A stretch of DNA of 64,000 bases, from the NCBI RefSeq assembly GCF_005954645.2, contig NZ_CP040695.2, forward strand, positions 1,116,001 to 1,180,000. The letters run 5' to 3'. Made by a program: the position numbers and the translations under genes. The notes below the pieces were generated by a model. The model saw only the letters and a program-made list of their open reading frames with translations, did no database searches and was not told the origin of the DNA. The stretch comes from Nocardioides sp. S-1144. Its GTDB lineage: Bacteria > Actinomycetota > Actinomycetes > Propionibacteriales > Nocardioidaceae. Position 1 is the first letter of the stretch. Every line of letters begins with the position of its first letter. Of this stretch, positions 27,990 through 36,727 are shown piece after piece.

Positions 27990-28829
27990 ATGACCAGCCT
28001 GATGCCCGCCCAGACCGCGCCCGCCGACCCCGGTCCGGCACCCTCGAGCCCGGCCCTCGCCGAGATCGAGGGCCGTGAGATCAGCGCGTGGTTCGGCGAC
28101 CGCAAGGTGCTCGACCGGGTGTCCCTGGTGATGCCGGCCGGCGGCGTCACCGCGCTGATCGGCCCGTCCGGCTGCGGCAAGTCGACCTTCCTGCGGATCC
28201 TCAACCGGATGCACGAGCTCGTCCCGTCGGCCGCGCTCGCCGGCGAGGTGCTGCTGGACGGCGAGGACATCTACGACCCCGGCAAGCGCCTCATCGACGC
28301 CCGCCGGTCGATCGGCATGGTCTTCCAGAAGCCCAACCCGTTCCCGGCGATGTCGATCCGGGAGAACGTGCTGGCCGGGCTGAAGCTCACCGGGACCCGG
28401 GCCTCGCGCAGCGAGAAGGACGACCTCGTCGAGTCCTGCCTGGTCAAGGGCGGGCTGTGGAACGAGGTCAAGGACCGGCTCGACGCCCCCGGCGGCGGCC
28501 TGTCGGGCGGTCAGCAGCAGCGGCTGTGCATCGCGCGGTCGCTGGCGATCAAGCCGCGCGTGCTGCTGATGGACGAGCCCTGCTCGGCCCTCGACCCCAC
28601 CTCGACCCGCGTCATCGAGGAGACGATGCTCGACCTGGCCCGCGAGGTCACGATCGTCATCGTCACCCACAACATGCAGCAGGCCGCGCGGGTCTCCGAC
28701 CAGTGCGCCTTCTTCCTCGCCTCCCACGGCACGCCCGGGGTGATCGTCGAGCACGGCGAGACCCAGGCCATGTTCGGGAGCCCCCGCGACCAGCGCACCA
28801 GCGACTACGTCAACGGCCGGTTCGGCTGA
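27990..28829 (+). CDS. pstB: Phosphate ABC transporter ATPase PstB
   Basis: The 279-residue ATPase that powers PstCA. Visible: Walker A GPSGCGKST, the Q-loop MVFQKPNPFPAMSI typical of PstB, signature LSGGQQQR, Walker B VLLMDEPCSALDP and switch histidine VTHNMQQAARVSD. The first 25 residues are a non-conserved extension; a core start is not obvious. It lies 85 bp after the second pstS-like gene, separated by a strong hairpin. It is the last phosphate-transport gene of the locus. No phoU is present nearby. Confidence 0.95.
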   Translation: MTSLMPAQTAPADPGPAPSSPALAEIEGREISAWFGDRKVLDRVSLVMPAGGVTALIGPSGCGKSTFLRILNRMHELVPSAALAGEVLLDGEDIYDPGKRLIDARRSIGMVFQKPNPFPAMSIRENVLAGLKLTGTRASRSEKDDLVESCLVKGGLWNEVKDRLDAPGGGLSGGQQQRLCIARSLAIKPRVLLMDEPCSALDPTSTRVIEETMLDLAREVTIVIVTHNMQQAARVSDQCAFFLASHGTPGVIVEHGETQAMFGSPRDQRTSDYVNGRFG

Positions 28830-28849
28830 CCCGGACGTCGGGGCGACCC

Positions 28850-28905
28850 GCCGTGCGGACGCCGTGCGGACGCCGTGCGGACGCCGTGTGGGCGGCCGTG
28901 TGGAG
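28850..28905 (+). repeat. 11-bp tandem repeats upstream of siderophore-interacting protein gene
   Basis: Three perfect copies of GCCGTGCGGAC (28850-28882) are followed by two degenerate copies (GCCGTGTGGGC and GCCGTGTGGAG). They fill the 97-bp gap up to the -35 zone of the next promoter. The 11-bp step puts each copy on the same DNA face, as in clustered operators. Confidence 0.8.
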
Positions 28906-28913
28906 CGGCGGCG

Positions 28914-28919
28914 TAGGTT
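28914..28919 (+). promoter_or_regulatory. -10 box for leaderless siderophore-interacting protein gene
   Basis: TAGGTT stands exactly 6 nt before the GTG at 28926, and there is no ribosome site between them. Confidence 0.6.
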
Positions 28920-28925
28920 CGCGGG

Positions 28926-29651
28926 GTGCCAGGAACAACGACGCTCGAGGTGACCGCGACGCAACGACTGACCCCGGGGATGGTCCGGGTCAGGTTCCGC
29001 AGCGCCGACCTCTCGGCGTTCGCCGACAACGTCTTCACCGACCGCTACGTCAAGCTGGTGCTCGGCACCGAGGACGCGCCCGTGGTGCGCACCTACACCG
29101 TGGTGGAGCCCGACGTCGCCAACCGGACGCTGGCCATCGACTTCGTCGTCCACGGCGACGAGGGCGTCGCGGGGCCGTGGGCCGCCGCGGCCCGGCCCGG
29201 TGACCGACTCGAGGTCCGGGGTCCGGGCGGCGCCTACGCGCCCGACCCCTCCGCCGACTGGCACCTGCTGGCCGGCGACTCCTCGGCCCTGCCGGCGATC
29301 CGTGCCGCGCTCGCCGCGCTGCCGCCGCACGCCGTCGGCGACGTCGTCGTCGAGGTGCCGGGACCCGAGCACGAGCAACCGCTCGACGGTCCCGGTGGCG
29401 TGCGGGTCACGTGGGTGCACGGCGACCTCGAGGCCGCCGTCCGGGCGGTGCCGTGGCGCCCGGGCCGCGTGCACGCGTTCGTGCACGGCGAGGCCCGGGC
29501 CGTGATGCACGGCGTGCGGCCCTACCTGCTCAAGGAGCGCGAGGTGCCCCGCGCGGACGCCTCCGTCTCGGGGTACTGGCGGGCGGGCCGCACGGAGGAG
29601 GGGTTCCGCGCGTGGAAGTCGGAGCTCGCGGCCGCGGAGTCCGGGGGGTAG
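28926..29651 (+). CDS. Siderophore-interacting FAD-binding protein (SIP family)
   Basis: A 241-residue flavoprotein that uses NAD(P)H to reduce ferric siderophores in the cytoplasm and release iron. It has the FAD domain (about 1-110) with the RTYTV flavin motif and the SIP segment VVHGDEGVAGPWAAAARPGD, then the nucleotide-binding half (about 115-241) ending in the family signature SVSGYWRAGRTEEGFRAWK. Length is standard. It starts at GTG 28926 from a leaderless promoter, and its promoter is preceded by 11-bp repeats. No siderophore transporter is adjacent. Confidence 0.9.
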   Translation: MPGTTTLEVTATQRLTPGMVRVRFRSADLSAFADNVFTDRYVKLVLGTEDAPVVRTYTVVEPDVANRTLAIDFVVHGDEGVAGPWAAAARPGDRLEVRGPGGAYAPDPSADWHLLAGDSSALPAIRAALAALPPHAVGDVVVEVPGPEHEQPLDGPGGVRVTWVHGDLEAAVRAVPWRPGRVHAFVHGEARAVMHGVRPYLLKEREVPRADASVSGYWRAGRTEEGFRAWKSELAAAESGG

Positions 29652-29770
29652 TGGTGGCCCGGCCCCGGTGCTGTGGATCACACGTAGCCCGACACGGGGT
29701 CGTTCGTTAACGTCCTGTGTAACCCGAATTTGGATGATGTATCCGAAGCGGTTGCAGTTCATGCTTCACA

Positions 29771-29794
29771 CGTCTGGCGTCGGCTCGCCAGACG
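29771..29794 (+). promoter_or_regulatory. 9-bp perfect hairpin in leader of sugar transferase gene
   Basis: CGTCTGGCG-TCGGCT-CGCCAGACG is a perfect stem-loop inside the 205-bp, relatively AT-rich leader (29652-29856) of the transferase gene. Possible promoter pieces nearby are GTTAAC and GATGTAT upstream and TATAGC downstream of it. It could be a leader structure or an operator. No known riboswitch motif was recognised. Confidence 0.5.
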
Positions 29795-29856
29795 GGCCCC
29801 ACTCACCGGGGTCTCATCGGGGGATATAGCCGGCAGGTCCTGGGGGGGATCATCAG

Positions 29857-31314
29857 ATGGCTCAGATGTTCGACGTGTCGGAAATCCGCACTCACTTCGC
29901 GATCGAGCGCGACCGGACGGCCCACGAGGCCGCCGCGCCGCTCGAGCTCGGACCCGCGCCGCGGCTCGGGGCCCGGGTCACGCACTCGCTGCGGCGCCTG
30001 CCGTGGGTCACGCTCCTGGTGGGCTCGCTGGCGGTCGTCCTGACCGCCGTCGCGCTCACCGCGGACGTGCGGGCCGCGCTCGGCGTGCTCCTGCTCCTCT
30101 GGGTGCAGGTGCCCGCGGCCCAGCACCGCTCCGGCCCCGCGCCGGCCGCCGTGTCGGCGGCCACCGCACGCCACCTGGCGCTCGGTGCCGCCGTCCTGGT
30201 CGTGGCGCTGCACCTGCTCGCCGGGGGCCCGGCCGTCCTCGACGACGCGCTGGCCCTCGGAGCGGTGGGCCTCGTGGTCGCCACCGGCGGGGCCGCGCTG
30301 GGTGCCCGTCGGGCCCACCCGCCGCGCGTCCTCCTCGTCGGCGACCTGCCGCAGGTGCGCGGCATGGTCGCCCGCTGGATCGACGACGGCAGCGTGCGGG
30401 TGGTCGGCGGGCTCGCCCTCGGCGCCACCCCGGAGCGCGCGGCCACCGGCCTGGGCGACCTCGGGATCGCCGCGATCGCCACGCTCGACGACGTCGTCGA
30501 GCACGTCCGCCGCCACGCCACCGACCTCGTGGTCGTCGCGCCCGGGCTCGACGTGACCCCGGCCGACCTGCGGCGCCTGTCGTGGAACCTGCAGTCCACC
30601 GAGACCCGCCTGGCCGTCGTCAGCGCCACCGACGACGTCGCCCCGCACCGCATCGTGGTCGCCGCGGTCGGCGGCTCGACCGTCGAGCTCGTCGCCGCCC
30701 CGGGCGGCGGCACCACCTACGCCCTCGCGAAGACCGTCGCCGACCGCGTGCTCGCCGCCGCCCTGGTGGTCGTGGCCTCGCCCGTGCTGCTGGTCGCCGC
30801 GCTCGCCATCCGCCTCGACTCGGCCGGGCCGGCGCTGTTCCGCCAGGTCCGGGTCGGGCGCGACGGCGTCCCGTTCACGATGTACAAGATGCGCACCATG
30901 ACCACCGAGGCCGAGCACCTGCGTGCCGAGCTCGAGGGCAACGACGACGGCAACGGCGTGCTGTTCAAGATGCACCGCGACCCGCGCGTCACCCGGGTCG
31001 GCCGGCTGCTCCGCAGCTCCTCCCTCGACGAGCTGCCGCAGCTGCTCAACGTCGTCCTGGGCCAGATGTCGCTGGTCGGCCCGCGGCCCGCGCTGCCGAA
31101 GGAGGTCGCCTGCTTCACCGACGGCGAGCGACGCCGGCTCGCGGTCAAGCCCGGGATCACCGGACCGTGGCAGGTCAGCGGCCGGTCGCTGCTGAGCCGG
31201 GAGCGCTCGATGCAGCTCGACACCGGCTACGTCGACAACGGCCGCGGCGTCGCGGACATCTCGATCCTCCTGCGCACCGTGAGCGCCGTGCTCTCCCGGA
31301 GGGGCGCTTTCTGA
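29857..31314 (+). CDS. Polyprenyl-phosphate sugar-1-phosphate transferase (exopolysaccharide priming)
   Basis: A 485-residue membrane enzyme. It starts exopolysaccharide or capsule synthesis by moving a sugar-1-phosphate from a nucleotide sugar to undecaprenyl phosphate. The N-terminal half has about four transmembrane helices (45-165) and a Rossmann-like domain (about 165-275). The catalytic bacterial-sugar-transferase domain (about 288-485) has VGRDGVPFTMYKMRTM, SSLDELPQLLNVVLGQMSLV followed by GPRPALP, and GITGPWQVSGR. Its stop shares one base with the next glycosyltransferase gene. Which sugar it uses cannot be read. It is an isolated pair rather than part of a large polysaccharide cluster. 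Confidence 0.9.
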   Translation: MAQMFDVSEIRTHFAIERDRTAHEAAAPLELGPAPRLGARVTHSLRRLPWVTLLVGSLAVVLTAVALTADVRAALGVLLLLWVQVPAAQHRSGPAPAAVSAATARHLALGAAVLVVALHLLAGGPAVLDDALALGAVGLVVATGGAALGARRAHPPRVLLVGDLPQVRGMVARWIDDGSVRVVGGLALGATPERAATGLGDLGIAAIATLDDVVEHVRRHATDLVVVAPGLDVTPADLRRLSWNLQSTETRLAVVSATDDVAPHRIVVAAVGGSTVELVAAPGGGTTYALAKTVADRVLAAALVVVASPVLLVAALAIRLDSAGPALFRQVRVGRDGVPFTMYKMRTMTTEAEHLRAELEGNDDGNGVLFKMHRDPRVTRVGRLLRSSSLDELPQLLNVVLGQMSLVGPRPALPKEVACFTDGERRRLAVKPGITGPWQVSGRSLLSRERSMQLDTGYVDNGRGVADISILLRTVSAVLSRRGAF

Positions 31315-32276
31315 TGCGCGTCCTCCACGTCGGCGGCATCGACCACCGACGGGGACTGCGCGACCGGTACCTCCTCGACCTTCTCGCCGGGCAACGCGCG
31401 GCCGGCCACGACGTCGACCACCTCGCCGACCCGACCGCCGCGGCGGTGGGCGTGCTGCGCCGCACCAGGCCCGACGTCGTGCACCTGCACCCCGCGTCGG
31501 TGCCGTCGCTCCTGGCGGCCGCGGCGGCGGCCTCCGCGGCGGGAGTGCCGACCGTCCTGGTCCTCGACCCCGACCTCGTGCCGACCCGGACCCCGCCGGT
31601 CGACGTGCTGCTCTGCGCGAGCGAGGCCCAGCGCCGCACCCTCGTGCAGCGGGGCCTCGACCCCGCCCGGCTGGTGCACCTCGACCCCGCCATCGACGTC
31701 GCTGCCGTCGCGCCGGCGAGCCGGGCGGGGCACGGCGTCCTGTACGTCGGCCGGCTCGGCCACGACGACGGCGTCGACGTGCTGGTCGAGGCAGTCCGCA
31801 GCCTGCCGCGCGGCCTGTCCGTGACGATCGCCGGCGACGGTCCCGCCCGTGCGGCCCTCGAGCGCCGGGCCGCCCAGCTGGTGCCCGGTCGCGTCACCTT
31901 CCAGCCCCGGCCCGGCGACGCCGCGCGGCACCAGCAGCTGCGCGACGCCGCGGTGGTCGTGGTGCCCGCGCGGGCCGACGAGTGCCGGCCCCGGGTGGCC
32001 CTGGAGGCCTTCAGCGCCGCTCGACCGGTGGTCGCCACGACGACGAGCGCCCTGGCCGGGCTGGTCGACGACGGCGTCACCGGCGCCCTCGTCGAGCCCG
32101 GCGACCCGCACGCGCTGGCCGAGGCGCTGCGGATCCTCACGATGGACCCGACCGTGGCCTTCCAGCAGGGCCGCGAGGCGCGCCGCCGGGCCGAGGAGCG
32201 CTTCGCGCTGGCCGGCCACGTCGCGGCCCTCGACCGGATCTACGTGGCCGCGCGCTCGCGCCGCCACGTCGCCTGA
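31314..32276 (+). CDS. Glycosyltransferase family 4 (GT-B)
   Basis: A 320-residue GT-B transferase. The N-terminal acceptor half has RVLHVGGIDHRRG and DVVHLHPASVPSL. The C-terminal donor half has VLYVGRLGHDDGVDVLVEAV, VTIAGDGPAR and the nucleotide-sugar motif DECRPRVALEAFSAARPVVAT, close to the EPxGxxxxEAxAxGxPVV pattern of family 4. It is coupled to the upstream sugar-phosphate transferase by one shared base, so it likely adds a following sugar to the same lipid-linked intermediate. Linkage and donor are unknown. Confidence 0.87.
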   Translation: MRVLHVGGIDHRRGLRDRYLLDLLAGQRAAGHDVDHLADPTAAAVGVLRRTRPDVVHLHPASVPSLLAAAAAASAAGVPTVLVLDPDLVPTRTPPVDVLLCASEAQRRTLVQRGLDPARLVHLDPAIDVAAVAPASRAGHGVLYVGRLGHDDGVDVLVEAVRSLPRGLSVTIAGDGPARAALERRAAQLVPGRVTFQPRPGDAARHQQLRDAAVVVVPARADECRPRVALEAFSAARPVVATTTSALAGLVDDGVTGALVEPGDPHALAEALRILTMDPTVAFQQGREARRRAEERFALAGHVAALDRIYVAARSRRHVA

Positions 32277-32340
32277 CCCCGCGGTCGGCCCCGGTCCGCC
32301 CGGAGGTCCCGCGAGCGGGGGACTCGTCGGTGCCACCGCC

Positions 32341-32346
32341 TATCCT
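32341..32346 (+). promoter_or_regulatory. -10 box for mfd
   Basis: TATCCT lies 69 nt upstream of the chosen mfd start and is the clearest -10 element in the 139-bp gap. It would give a leader of about 60 nt with a GGAG ribosome site 7 nt before the GTG. Confidence 0.45.
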
Positions 32347-32415
32347 GTGACCAGGTCCCCCTCCCACGTCTGGGCGGGGGCGTTCGTGCTGCTCATCGAT
32401 CCTCGGAGACCACCC

Positions 32416-35400
32416 GTGTCGCTGCCCGCCCTGGCCCGCCTCGTCCTGGCGACGCCGCCGTACGCCGCCCTGTCGCAGCGGGCGCGTGCCGCCGCGCCGG
32501 GCGACTCGGCCCTCGACCTCACCGGCCCGGCCGCGCTCCGCCCGTTCGTGACGGCGGCGCTGGCCGCCGCCGACCGCACCGTCCTGGTCGTCACCGCGAC
32601 CACCCGCGAGGCCGAGGAGCTCACCGTCGAGCTCGGCGACCTCGTCGGACCCGAGGTCGTCGCGCACTACCCCAGCTGGGAGACGCTGCCGCACGAGCGG
32701 CTGAGCCCGCGCAGCGACACCGTCGGCAAGCGCCTGGCGGTGCTGCGCCGGCTGGTCCACCCCGGTGACGACGCCAGCAACGGCCCGCTCCGGGTCGTCG
32801 TCGCCCCGGTCCGGTCGGTGCTCCAGCCGCAGGTGAAGGGGCTGGCCGACCTCGAGCCGGTCGAGCTCTCCGTCGGCGACACCGTCGGCCACGACGCGCT
32901 GGTCCGGCGTCTCGCCGACGCCGCCTACTCCCGAGTCGACCTGGTCGAGCGGCGCGGCGAGTTCGCCGTGCGCGGCGGCATCGTCGACGTGTTCCCGCCG
33001 ACCGAGGAGCACCCGCTGCGCGTGGAGCTCTGGGGCGACGACGTCGAGGAGATCCGCTCGTTCTCGGTGGCCGACCAGCGCACCCTCGACAAGGTCGAGC
33101 GCCTGTGGGCGCCGCCGTGCCGCGAGCTGCTGCTGACCGACGAGGTCCGCGCCCGCGCGGCCGAGCTCGGCCGCGCGCACCCCCAGCTCCTCGAGCTGAC
33201 CGACAAGATCGCCGCCGGCATCGCGACCGAGGGCATGGAGTCGCTGGCCCCGGTGCTGGTCGATGACATGGAGCTGCTCGTCGACCTCCTGCCGGGCGCC
33301 ACCCACGTGCTGGTCGTCGACCCCGAGCGGGTCCGCAGCCGCGCCCACGACCTCGTCGCGACCAGCGAGGAGTTCCTCGGCGCGAGCTGGGCGGCCGCGG
33401 CCAGCGGCGGCACCGCCCCGATCGACCTCGGTGCCGCGTCCTACCGCTCGATCGGCGACGTGCGCGAGCTGACCCTGGCCGCGGGTCGCTCCTGGTGGAC
33501 CCTGAGCCCGTTCGGGCTCGGCGACGCCGCCGGCGAGGCCGGCGACACCGCGGTCGGCCGGCTCGACAGCGACGTCACCCTGACGGCGTCGCCGGTCCCG
33601 CCCTACCACGGCGACGTCGAGCGGGCGATGGACGACCTGGCCCGCTGGAGCGGCGAGGGCTACCACGTCGTCGCCGTCCACCCCGGTCACGGACCGGCCC
33701 AGCGGATGGTCGAGGTGCTCGGCGAGCGCGACGTGCCGGCCCGGCTCGTCGAGCCGGCCGACGCCGTCGACGCGGCCGTCGTCTCGGTGACCTGCGGGTC
33801 GCTGACCCACGGCTTCGTCGACGACCAGGCCCGGATCGCCATCGTGACCAGCGAGGACGTCTCGGGCCAGAAGGCCTCCACGCGCGACATGCGCAAGATG
33901 CCGGCGCGCCGCAAGAAGCAGATCGACCCGCTCGAGCTCAAGGCCGGCGACCACGTCGTCCACGAGCAGCACGGCGTCGGGCGCTTCGTGGAGATGAAGC
34001 AGCGCGAGGTGCAGGGTGCCACCCGCGAGTACCTCGTCCTCGAGTACGGCGCGAGCAAGCGTGGCGCCCCGCCCGACCGGCTCTACGTGCCGGCCGACGC
34101 CCTCGACCAGGTCACCCGCTACGTCGGCGGCGAGCAGCCCGCCCTCGACCGGCTCGGCGGTGCCGACTGGACCAAGCGCAAGAACCGCGCCCGCAAGGCG
34201 GTCCGCGAGATCGCGGCCGAGCTCATCAAGCTCTACGCCGCGCGGCAGGCCACCAAGGGCTACGCCTTCGGGCCCGACACCCCGTGGCAGCGCGAGCTCG
34301 AGGACGCCTTCCCCTTCACCGAGACCCCCGACCAGCTGAGCACCGTCGAGGAGGTCAAGTCCGACATGCGCCAGGTCGTGCCGATGGACCGGCTGATCTG
34401 CGGCGACGTCGGCTACGGCAAGACTGAGATCGCCGTGCGCGCGGCGTTCAAGGCGGTCCAGGACGGCAAGCAGGTCGCCGTCCTGGTGCCGACGACGCTG
34501 CTCGTCACCCAGCACCTGAGCACCTTCAGCGAGCGGATGAGCGGCTTCCCGGTCGTCATCAAGGGCCTGAGCCGGTTCCAGACCGACAAGGAGGCCAAGG
34601 AGGTCGCCGCCGGGCTGGCCGAGGGCAGCATCGACATCGTCGTCGGCACCCACCGGCTGCTCAACCCCGACATCCGGATGAAGGACCTCGGGCTGATCAT
34701 CGTCGACGAGGAGCAGCGCTTCGGGGTCGAGCACAAGGAGCAGATGAAGCGGCTGCGCACGTCGGTCGACGTGCTCAGCATGAGCGCGACTCCGATCCCG
34801 CGCACGCTCGAGATGTCGATCACCGGCATCCGCGAGATGTCGACGATCACCACGCCACCGGAGGAGCGGCACCCGGTGCTCACCTACGTCGGTGGCTACG
34901 AGGACCGGCAGGTCACCGCCGCCGTCCGGCGCGAGCTGCTGCGCGACGGCCAGGTGTTCTACATCCACAACCGGGTCAGCTCGATCGACAAGGCCGCCAG
35001 CCGGATCCGCGAGCTGGTGCCGGAGGCCCGGGTCGCGGTCGCGCACGGGCAGATGAACGAGAAGCTGCTCGAGCAGGTGATGCTCGACTTCTGGGAGAAG
35101 ACCTTCGACGTCCTGGTCTGCACGACCCTGGTCGAGTCGGGCCTCGACGTGTCGAACGCCAACACCATGATCATCGAGCGGGCCGACACCCTCGGCCTGT
35201 CGCAGCTGCACCAGCTGCGCGGCCGGGTCGGGCGCTCGCGCGAGCGCGCCTACGCCTACTTCCTCTACCCGCCCGAGAAGCCGCTCACCGAGACCGCCCA
35301 CGAGCGGCTCGCGACCCTGGCCCAGCACTCCGACCTCGGCGGCGGCATGGCGATCGCGATGAAGGACCTCGAGATCCGCGGTGCCGGCAACCTGCTCGGC

Positions 35401-35988
35401 GGCGAGCAGTCGGGGCACATCGCCGACGTCGGGTTCGACCTCTACGTCCGGCTGGTCGGCGAGGCCGTCAACGAGTTCAAGGGCACCCCGGACGCCGACC
35501 AAGGACTCAACGAGGTCCGCATCGAGCTGCCCATCGACGCGCACCTCCCGCACGACTACATCGAGAGCGAGCGGCTGCGCCTGGAGATGTACCGCCGCCT
35601 CGCCGAGGTCCGCACCGACGACGACGTCGACGTGCTGGCCGAGGAGATGGTCGACCGCTACGGCGAGCCGCCGGTCGAGGTGCTGTCGCTGCAGCTCGTC
35701 GCGCGGTTCCGGGCCCGGGCCCGGCAGGCCGGCATCGGCGAGGTCACCATCGCCGGGCGCAACGTGCGGTTCGCGCCGGTCGTGCTGCCGGAGTCGCGCA
35801 CCGTGCGGCTGGGCCGGCTCTACCCCAAGTCGATCGTCAAGCACGCCGTCGACACCGTCCTGGTGCCGCGACCGGGCACGCCGGGCGCCACCGGACGCCC
35901 GCTCGAGGGCATCGCCCTGCTTGAATGGGCGAGGGGCGTCATCGACAGCGTCCTGGACCCGAAGCCCACCCAGGAGTCGTCATCGTGA
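32416..35988 (+). CDS. mfd: Transcription-repair coupling factor Mfd
   Basis: A 1190-residue ATP-driven translocase. It removes RNA polymerase stalled at DNA lesions and recruits UvrA. The layout is complete: UvrB-like N-terminus (WETLPHERLSPRSD, then GDTVGHDALVRRL, ERRGEFAVRGGIVDVFPP), the polymerase-interaction domain (DHVVHEQHGVGRF), the RecG-like helicase with Walker A CGDVGYGKTE, motif II VDEEQRFG, SATPIPRT, QLRGRVGRS, and the C-terminal TRCF domain. Start GTG 32416 (MSLPALARL) has GGAG at proper distance. A GTG at 32386 would add 10 residues. The stop overlaps the next gene by 4 bp. Confidence 0.96.
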   Translation: MSLPALARLVLATPPYAALSQRARAAAPGDSALDLTGPAALRPFVTAALAAADRTVLVVTATTREAEELTVELGDLVGPEVVAHYPSWETLPHERLSPRSDTVGKRLAVLRRLVHPGDDASNGPLRVVVAPVRSVLQPQVKGLADLEPVELSVGDTVGHDALVRRLADAAYSRVDLVERRGEFAVRGGIVDVFPPTEEHPLRVELWGDDVEEIRSFSVADQRTLDKVERLWAPPCRELLLTDEVRARAAELGRAHPQLLELTDKIAAGIATEGMESLAPVLVDDMELLVDLLPGATHVLVVDPERVRSRAHDLVATSEEFLGASWAAAASGGTAPIDLGAASYRSIGDVRELTLAAGRSWWTLSPFGLGDAAGEAGDTAVGRLDSDVTLTASPVPPYHGDVERAMDDLARWSGEGYHVVAVHPGHGPAQRMVEVLGERDVPARLVEPADAVDAAVVSVTCGSLTHGFVDDQARIAIVTSEDVSGQKASTRDMRKMPARRKKQIDPLELKAGDHVVHEQHGVGRFVEMKQREVQGATREYLVLEYGASKRGAPPDRLYVPADALDQVTRYVGGEQPALDRLGGADWTKRKNRARKAVREIAAELIKLYAARQATKGYAFGPDTPWQRELEDAFPFTETPDQLSTVEEVKSDMRQVVPMDRLICGDVGYGKTEIAVRAAFKAVQDGKQVAVLVPTTLLVTQHLSTFSERMSGFPVVIKGLSRFQTDKEAKEVAAGLAEGSIDIVVGTHRLLNPDIRMKDLGLIIVDEEQRFGVEHKEQMKRLRTSVDVLSMSATPIPRTLEMSITGIREMSTITTPPEERHPVLTYVGGYEDRQVTAAVRRELLRDGQVFYIHNRVSSIDKAASRIRELVPEARVAVAHGQMNEKLLEQVMLDFWEKTFDVLVCTTLVESGLDVSNANTMIIERADTLGLSQLHQLRGRVGRSRERAYAYFLYPPEKPLTETAHERLATLAQHSDLGGGMAIAMKDLEIRGAGNLLGGEQSGHIADVGFDLYVRLVGEAVNEFKGTPDADQGLNEVRIELPIDAHLPHDYIESERLRLEMYRRLAEVRTDDDVDVLAEEMVDRYGEPPVEVLSLQLVARFRARARQAGIGEVTIAGRNVRFAPVVLPESRTVRLGRLYPKSIVKHAVDTVLVPRPGTPGATGRPLEGIALLEWARGVIDSVLDPKPTQESSS

Positions 35989-36725
35989 GTCGCCCGACGC
36001 GCCGTACCGGCGTCCGCCCGTCGTTGCTCGCCGTCGCGGCGGGCCTGACCGCCGCCGCCCTGCTCTCCGGGTGCGGTGTCTCCGACGGCGAGCTCCGTCC
36101 GGGCGTCGCGGTCTCCGCCGACGGCACCGACGTCTCGCTCACCGACGTCGACGACGCGACCGAGGCGGTCTGCTCCTACCTCGGCTCCGGCGAGGTCCAG
36201 CAGTTCACGCCGTTCCCGCGCGTCATCCAGCGGCAGACGACGGCCACCGTGCTGCTGCAGGAGGTGGCCCTGCGCGCGCTCATGGGCGAGCAGGACCTCG
36301 CGCTCCCCGACGACTACGGCCGGACGATCTCCGACCTCGAGGCGCAGTTCGCCGACCTCGACGACGACGTCCGCGACGAGGTCGTCGACTACGCCACCAC
36401 CAACACCTACGTCGGCGCCGCCGCCTCCGCGGTCGGGTTCGCCGAGTTCGAGGCGGAGGACTCGGCCCCCGGCTCCGCCGACATCGCCCAGCAGCGCGGC
36501 CTCGCCGCCGCCGCCACCTGGCTCGAGGAGCACGACGCGGTCGTCAACCCGGTGCTGGGGCTGGACCTGACCGAGGCGGGCCCCGTGCCGGCCGACGACG
36601 ACGTCTCGGTGGCCGCCAGCGACCGCGCCGTCGCCGGCGTCCTCGACCTCGAGGACCCGACGGTCACCGACAAGATCGCCGGGCTGGTGGCCACGCTGCC
36701 CGCCGAGCAGGTGTGCGGCGCCTGA
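35985..36725 (+). CDS. SurA N-terminal-like lipoprotein
   Basis: A 246-residue exported lipoprotein. The signal peptide ends in the lipobox LLSGC (cysteine about residue 26), so it is anchored outside the membrane. The rest is helical with VAVSADGTDVSLTDVD at its start, a pattern of SurA/PrsA-type N-terminal chaperone domains, but no PPIase (parvulin) domain follows. Many Actinobacteria carry such a lipoprotein next to mfd and mazG. Function is unproven. Folding assistance or lipoprotein handling is a guess from the domain. GTG start overlaps the mfd stop (GTGA). Confidence 0.82.
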   Translation: MSRPTRRTGVRPSLLAVAAGLTAAALLSGCGVSDGELRPGVAVSADGTDVSLTDVDDATEAVCSYLGSGEVQQFTPFPRVIQRQTTATVLLQEVALRALMGEQDLALPDDYGRTISDLEAQFADLDDDVRDEVVDYATTNTYVGAAASAVGFAEFEAEDSAPGSADIAQQRGLAAAATWLEEHDAVVNPVLGLDLTEAGPVPADDDVSVAASDRAVAGVLDLEDPTVTDKIAGLVATLPAEQVCGA

Positions 36726-36727
36726 GC

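Noticed and set aside
29652..29856. c-di-GMP or other known riboswitch before the sugar transferase
   Set aside because: None of the conserved sequence blocks of the common riboswitch classes could be found in the leader.
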